Assembly: GCF_036320965.1 (NCBI RefSeq)
Contig: NC_092225.1
Coordinates: forward strand, 79,810,113-79,874,112
Direction: 5' to 3'
Length of the DNA: 64,000 nucleotides
Source of the DNA: Panulirus ornatus
Lineage: Eukaryota; Arthropoda; Malacostraca; Decapoda; Palinuridae
In this document: positions 62,341 through 64,000 of the stretch, piece by piece
Numbering within the stretch: the stretch's first letter is position 1
Layout: each line of letters starts with the position of its first letter
The notes under the pieces: model-generated
Seen by the model: only the letters and a program-made list of their open reading frames with translations
What the model was told of the DNA's origin: nothing
Databases searched by the model: none
Translations under genes and position numbers: made by a program

Positions 62341-64000
62341 AATTTGCCCTTGACCCTCAACCCTATTTGAAAACCAATAACCTTCCCTTTTTATTCCATT
62401 TACTCTTAACTTTCTTCTTCCACCATTTTTTCCAAAAAACTCATCCCCAGCTTCTGCTTTTTCTCACATAAATCAGCCACCGGCTGTACATCAGCGAAAA
62501 AAACAACTGACTCACCCCCCAAAGCTCCTCTTTCCCCAACAGATTTAAATACTTGCCCCTTTTTCCCAAAAACTCTTGCATTTACCCCCCTTTAAAACCC
62601 CATCCTTTACAAAAATTAAAAAACCATGGGGGAAATCACACCCCCCTGCAGCAAATTTTTCCTTTTCACTGAAAACCCAATCACTTCCCTTTTCTTCCCT
62701 ACCTACAATGCCTTACATCCTCGAAAAAAAACTTTTAAAACTTTCTAAAACTTTCCCTCCCCCCACCAATTTTCTTAATCCCTTCCACAGAGCTTCTTTT
62801 ATAACCCTCTTCTATCCTTCCCCCAAAACCCATAAATGCTAAATACAAATCCATTTGTTTTCTAATTTATTTCCAAATCCCATTTTAAAAAGAAAAAACC
62901 CCTTTTAAACCCCCACTCCCTACCACTTCTAAACCACACTGCTTTTCCCCCCAACCCTGATGCTCTTTTCTTTGCCTTCACCCCCCAAAATCAATACCCT
63001 CCCATAAAATTTTTCCCAGGAATCTCAAAAAAAATTATCCCTTTTTAAATTTTGGGAGCCTACTCTTACCCCCTTTGTTTTGGGAACAATGGCACTATGC
63101 ACGCATTCCGCCAATCCTCGGCCCCAACACCATGAGTAAATAATAAAATTAAAAAACCTTACCAACCAGCCCAAAAATACTTTTCCCCCCCCTTTTTTTA
63201 AAAAATTTCCCCACTGCAAAAAAAAATCCAAGCCCTGCTCCCTTCCCGGTTTCATTTTCCCGCAAAAGTTTCATACCTCTTCTCTTTTTTCCAAATCATT
63301 TTCCCAAACCCTCTCACTTTGCACCCCAAACCTCGCCCAAAAAACCCCCCTTTTTTCTGCCACTCTATATCAAACACATTCAAAAAACCCTTTAAAAATA
63401 CCACTCCATCCCCTTCTCACATCCCCCATATTTGTTATCACCTCCCCATTTGCGCCCTTCCCCTAAGTTCCCTTTTGGGCCCCCTTGTTTACGCACTTTA
63501 TTTACCCCCTTTCCCAGAACATCTTTTATTCTCCCAAAAAATTTAATGTACTCTCTCCCCCCCAAATCCCCATTTCCCCTTTTTTAAACCTTTTGCACCT
63601 TTCTCTTCCCTCCTGTCCTTTCTTTTATACATCTCCCAAATCAATTTCAATTTTTTTTTCCCCGCAAAAAAACGTCCAAATGCCCTCCCCTTTTTCTCTT
63701 CCACTAATACTTTTTACTTTTTTCATCCCAAACTTTACTTTCCCCTTTTTAATCAACCCACCCCCCCACCCCTTCTCATGCCAAAAAGCATCTTTTGGGG
63801 CAATCCATTTACGATTCCCTAAATACACCCATTCCTTTCCCCCCCTTTCCCCCTTAAATTTTACTTATGTAATCCTCTCTTTTTTTAAAAACCCGGTATT
63901 TCCCCAAACATCAGATCTTTTTTAAACACACAGATCCACAAGCCTTCACCATTTCCATTTACAAAAACGAACACCTCATTTACACGCCCGTACCCCCTAC
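62341..64000 (-). mobile_element. Error-rich copy of the nested RTE locus at 55.64-57.25 kb
   Basis: The sequence follows 55640-57250 block by block, including the private CTGCAGCAA variant (62650; elsewhere CTGCCGCAA) and the nested boundary CTTAAATTTTACTTATG near 63860 (CTTACATATACTTATG at 57090). It is full of lengthened or shortened C, A and T runs and changed bases. No frame survives. Such a pattern with collinearity kept looks like unpolished consensus. The minus-strand element orientation is unchanged. Confidence 0.8.

Overview
This window is eukaryotic, from an arthropod and most plausibly a decapod crustacean. It has GT-AG introns of up to 18 kb, long (TA)n tracts at many sites, dense non-LTR retrotransposons, and a Beaten-path-type (Beat) immunoglobulin sequence, a family known from arthropods. 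The species assignment is inference. No rRNA, tRNA, CRISPR array or bacterial operon is visible.

The only clear host gene is a copine on the minus strand. Six consecutive exons lie at 50650-50534, 49345-48990, 30956-30649, 25789-25640, 19760-19638 and 17084-16914. They join in phase through GT-AG introns and cover the end of C2A, C2B and most of the copine vWA domain (1225 bp, about 408 residues). The first exon or exons lie to the right of the window and the last to the left, so nearly everything between 17 and 50 kb is copine intron. On the opposite strand, inside the 18-kb intron, is an intronless two-Ig-domain Beat-like sequence (about 32190-32980). It has one in-frame TGA and looks like a 5'-truncated retrocopy.

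About half of the window is one RTE-like LINE family of about 3.3 kb. It encodes one ORF with an AP-endonuclease, a reverse transcriptase and a C-terminal RGRP-type region, and it ends in a 3' UTR with a conserved GC-rich tail box. I separate it into RTE-A (short 3' UTR, near-identical and young copies) and RTE-B (long 3' UTR, older copies). Copies occur at 1-2.8, 5.5-14.6, 16-19.5, 23-25.5, 28-30.2, 33.3-34.3, 35-40.5, 44-48.7 and 52.1-64 kb. They are nested, inverted, truncated or joined to (TA)n tracts. The 35.06-38.35 kb copy is the most complete. The 54.83-57.09 kb copy carries the longest open frame (684 codons).

A non-autonomous SINE-like repeat of about 240 bp (12 copies) shares its tail box with the LINE and sits beside (TA)n tracts in most cases. 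This suggests the RTE machinery mobilises it. Other elements are a Penelope-like RT pseudogene (14.6-15.3 kb), a Jockey-type LINE (28.5-29.2 and 50.9-52.1 kb), a CR1-like LINE (42.0-44.05 kb and a remnant near 27 kb) and the tail of a piggyBac transposase (38.6-38.8 kb).

The last 1.66 kb (62341-64000) is a copy of 55.64-57.25 kb full of homopolymer-type errors. It even repeats a nested-insertion junction, so it is probably an assembly problem or a recent duplication with poor consensus rather than new biology.
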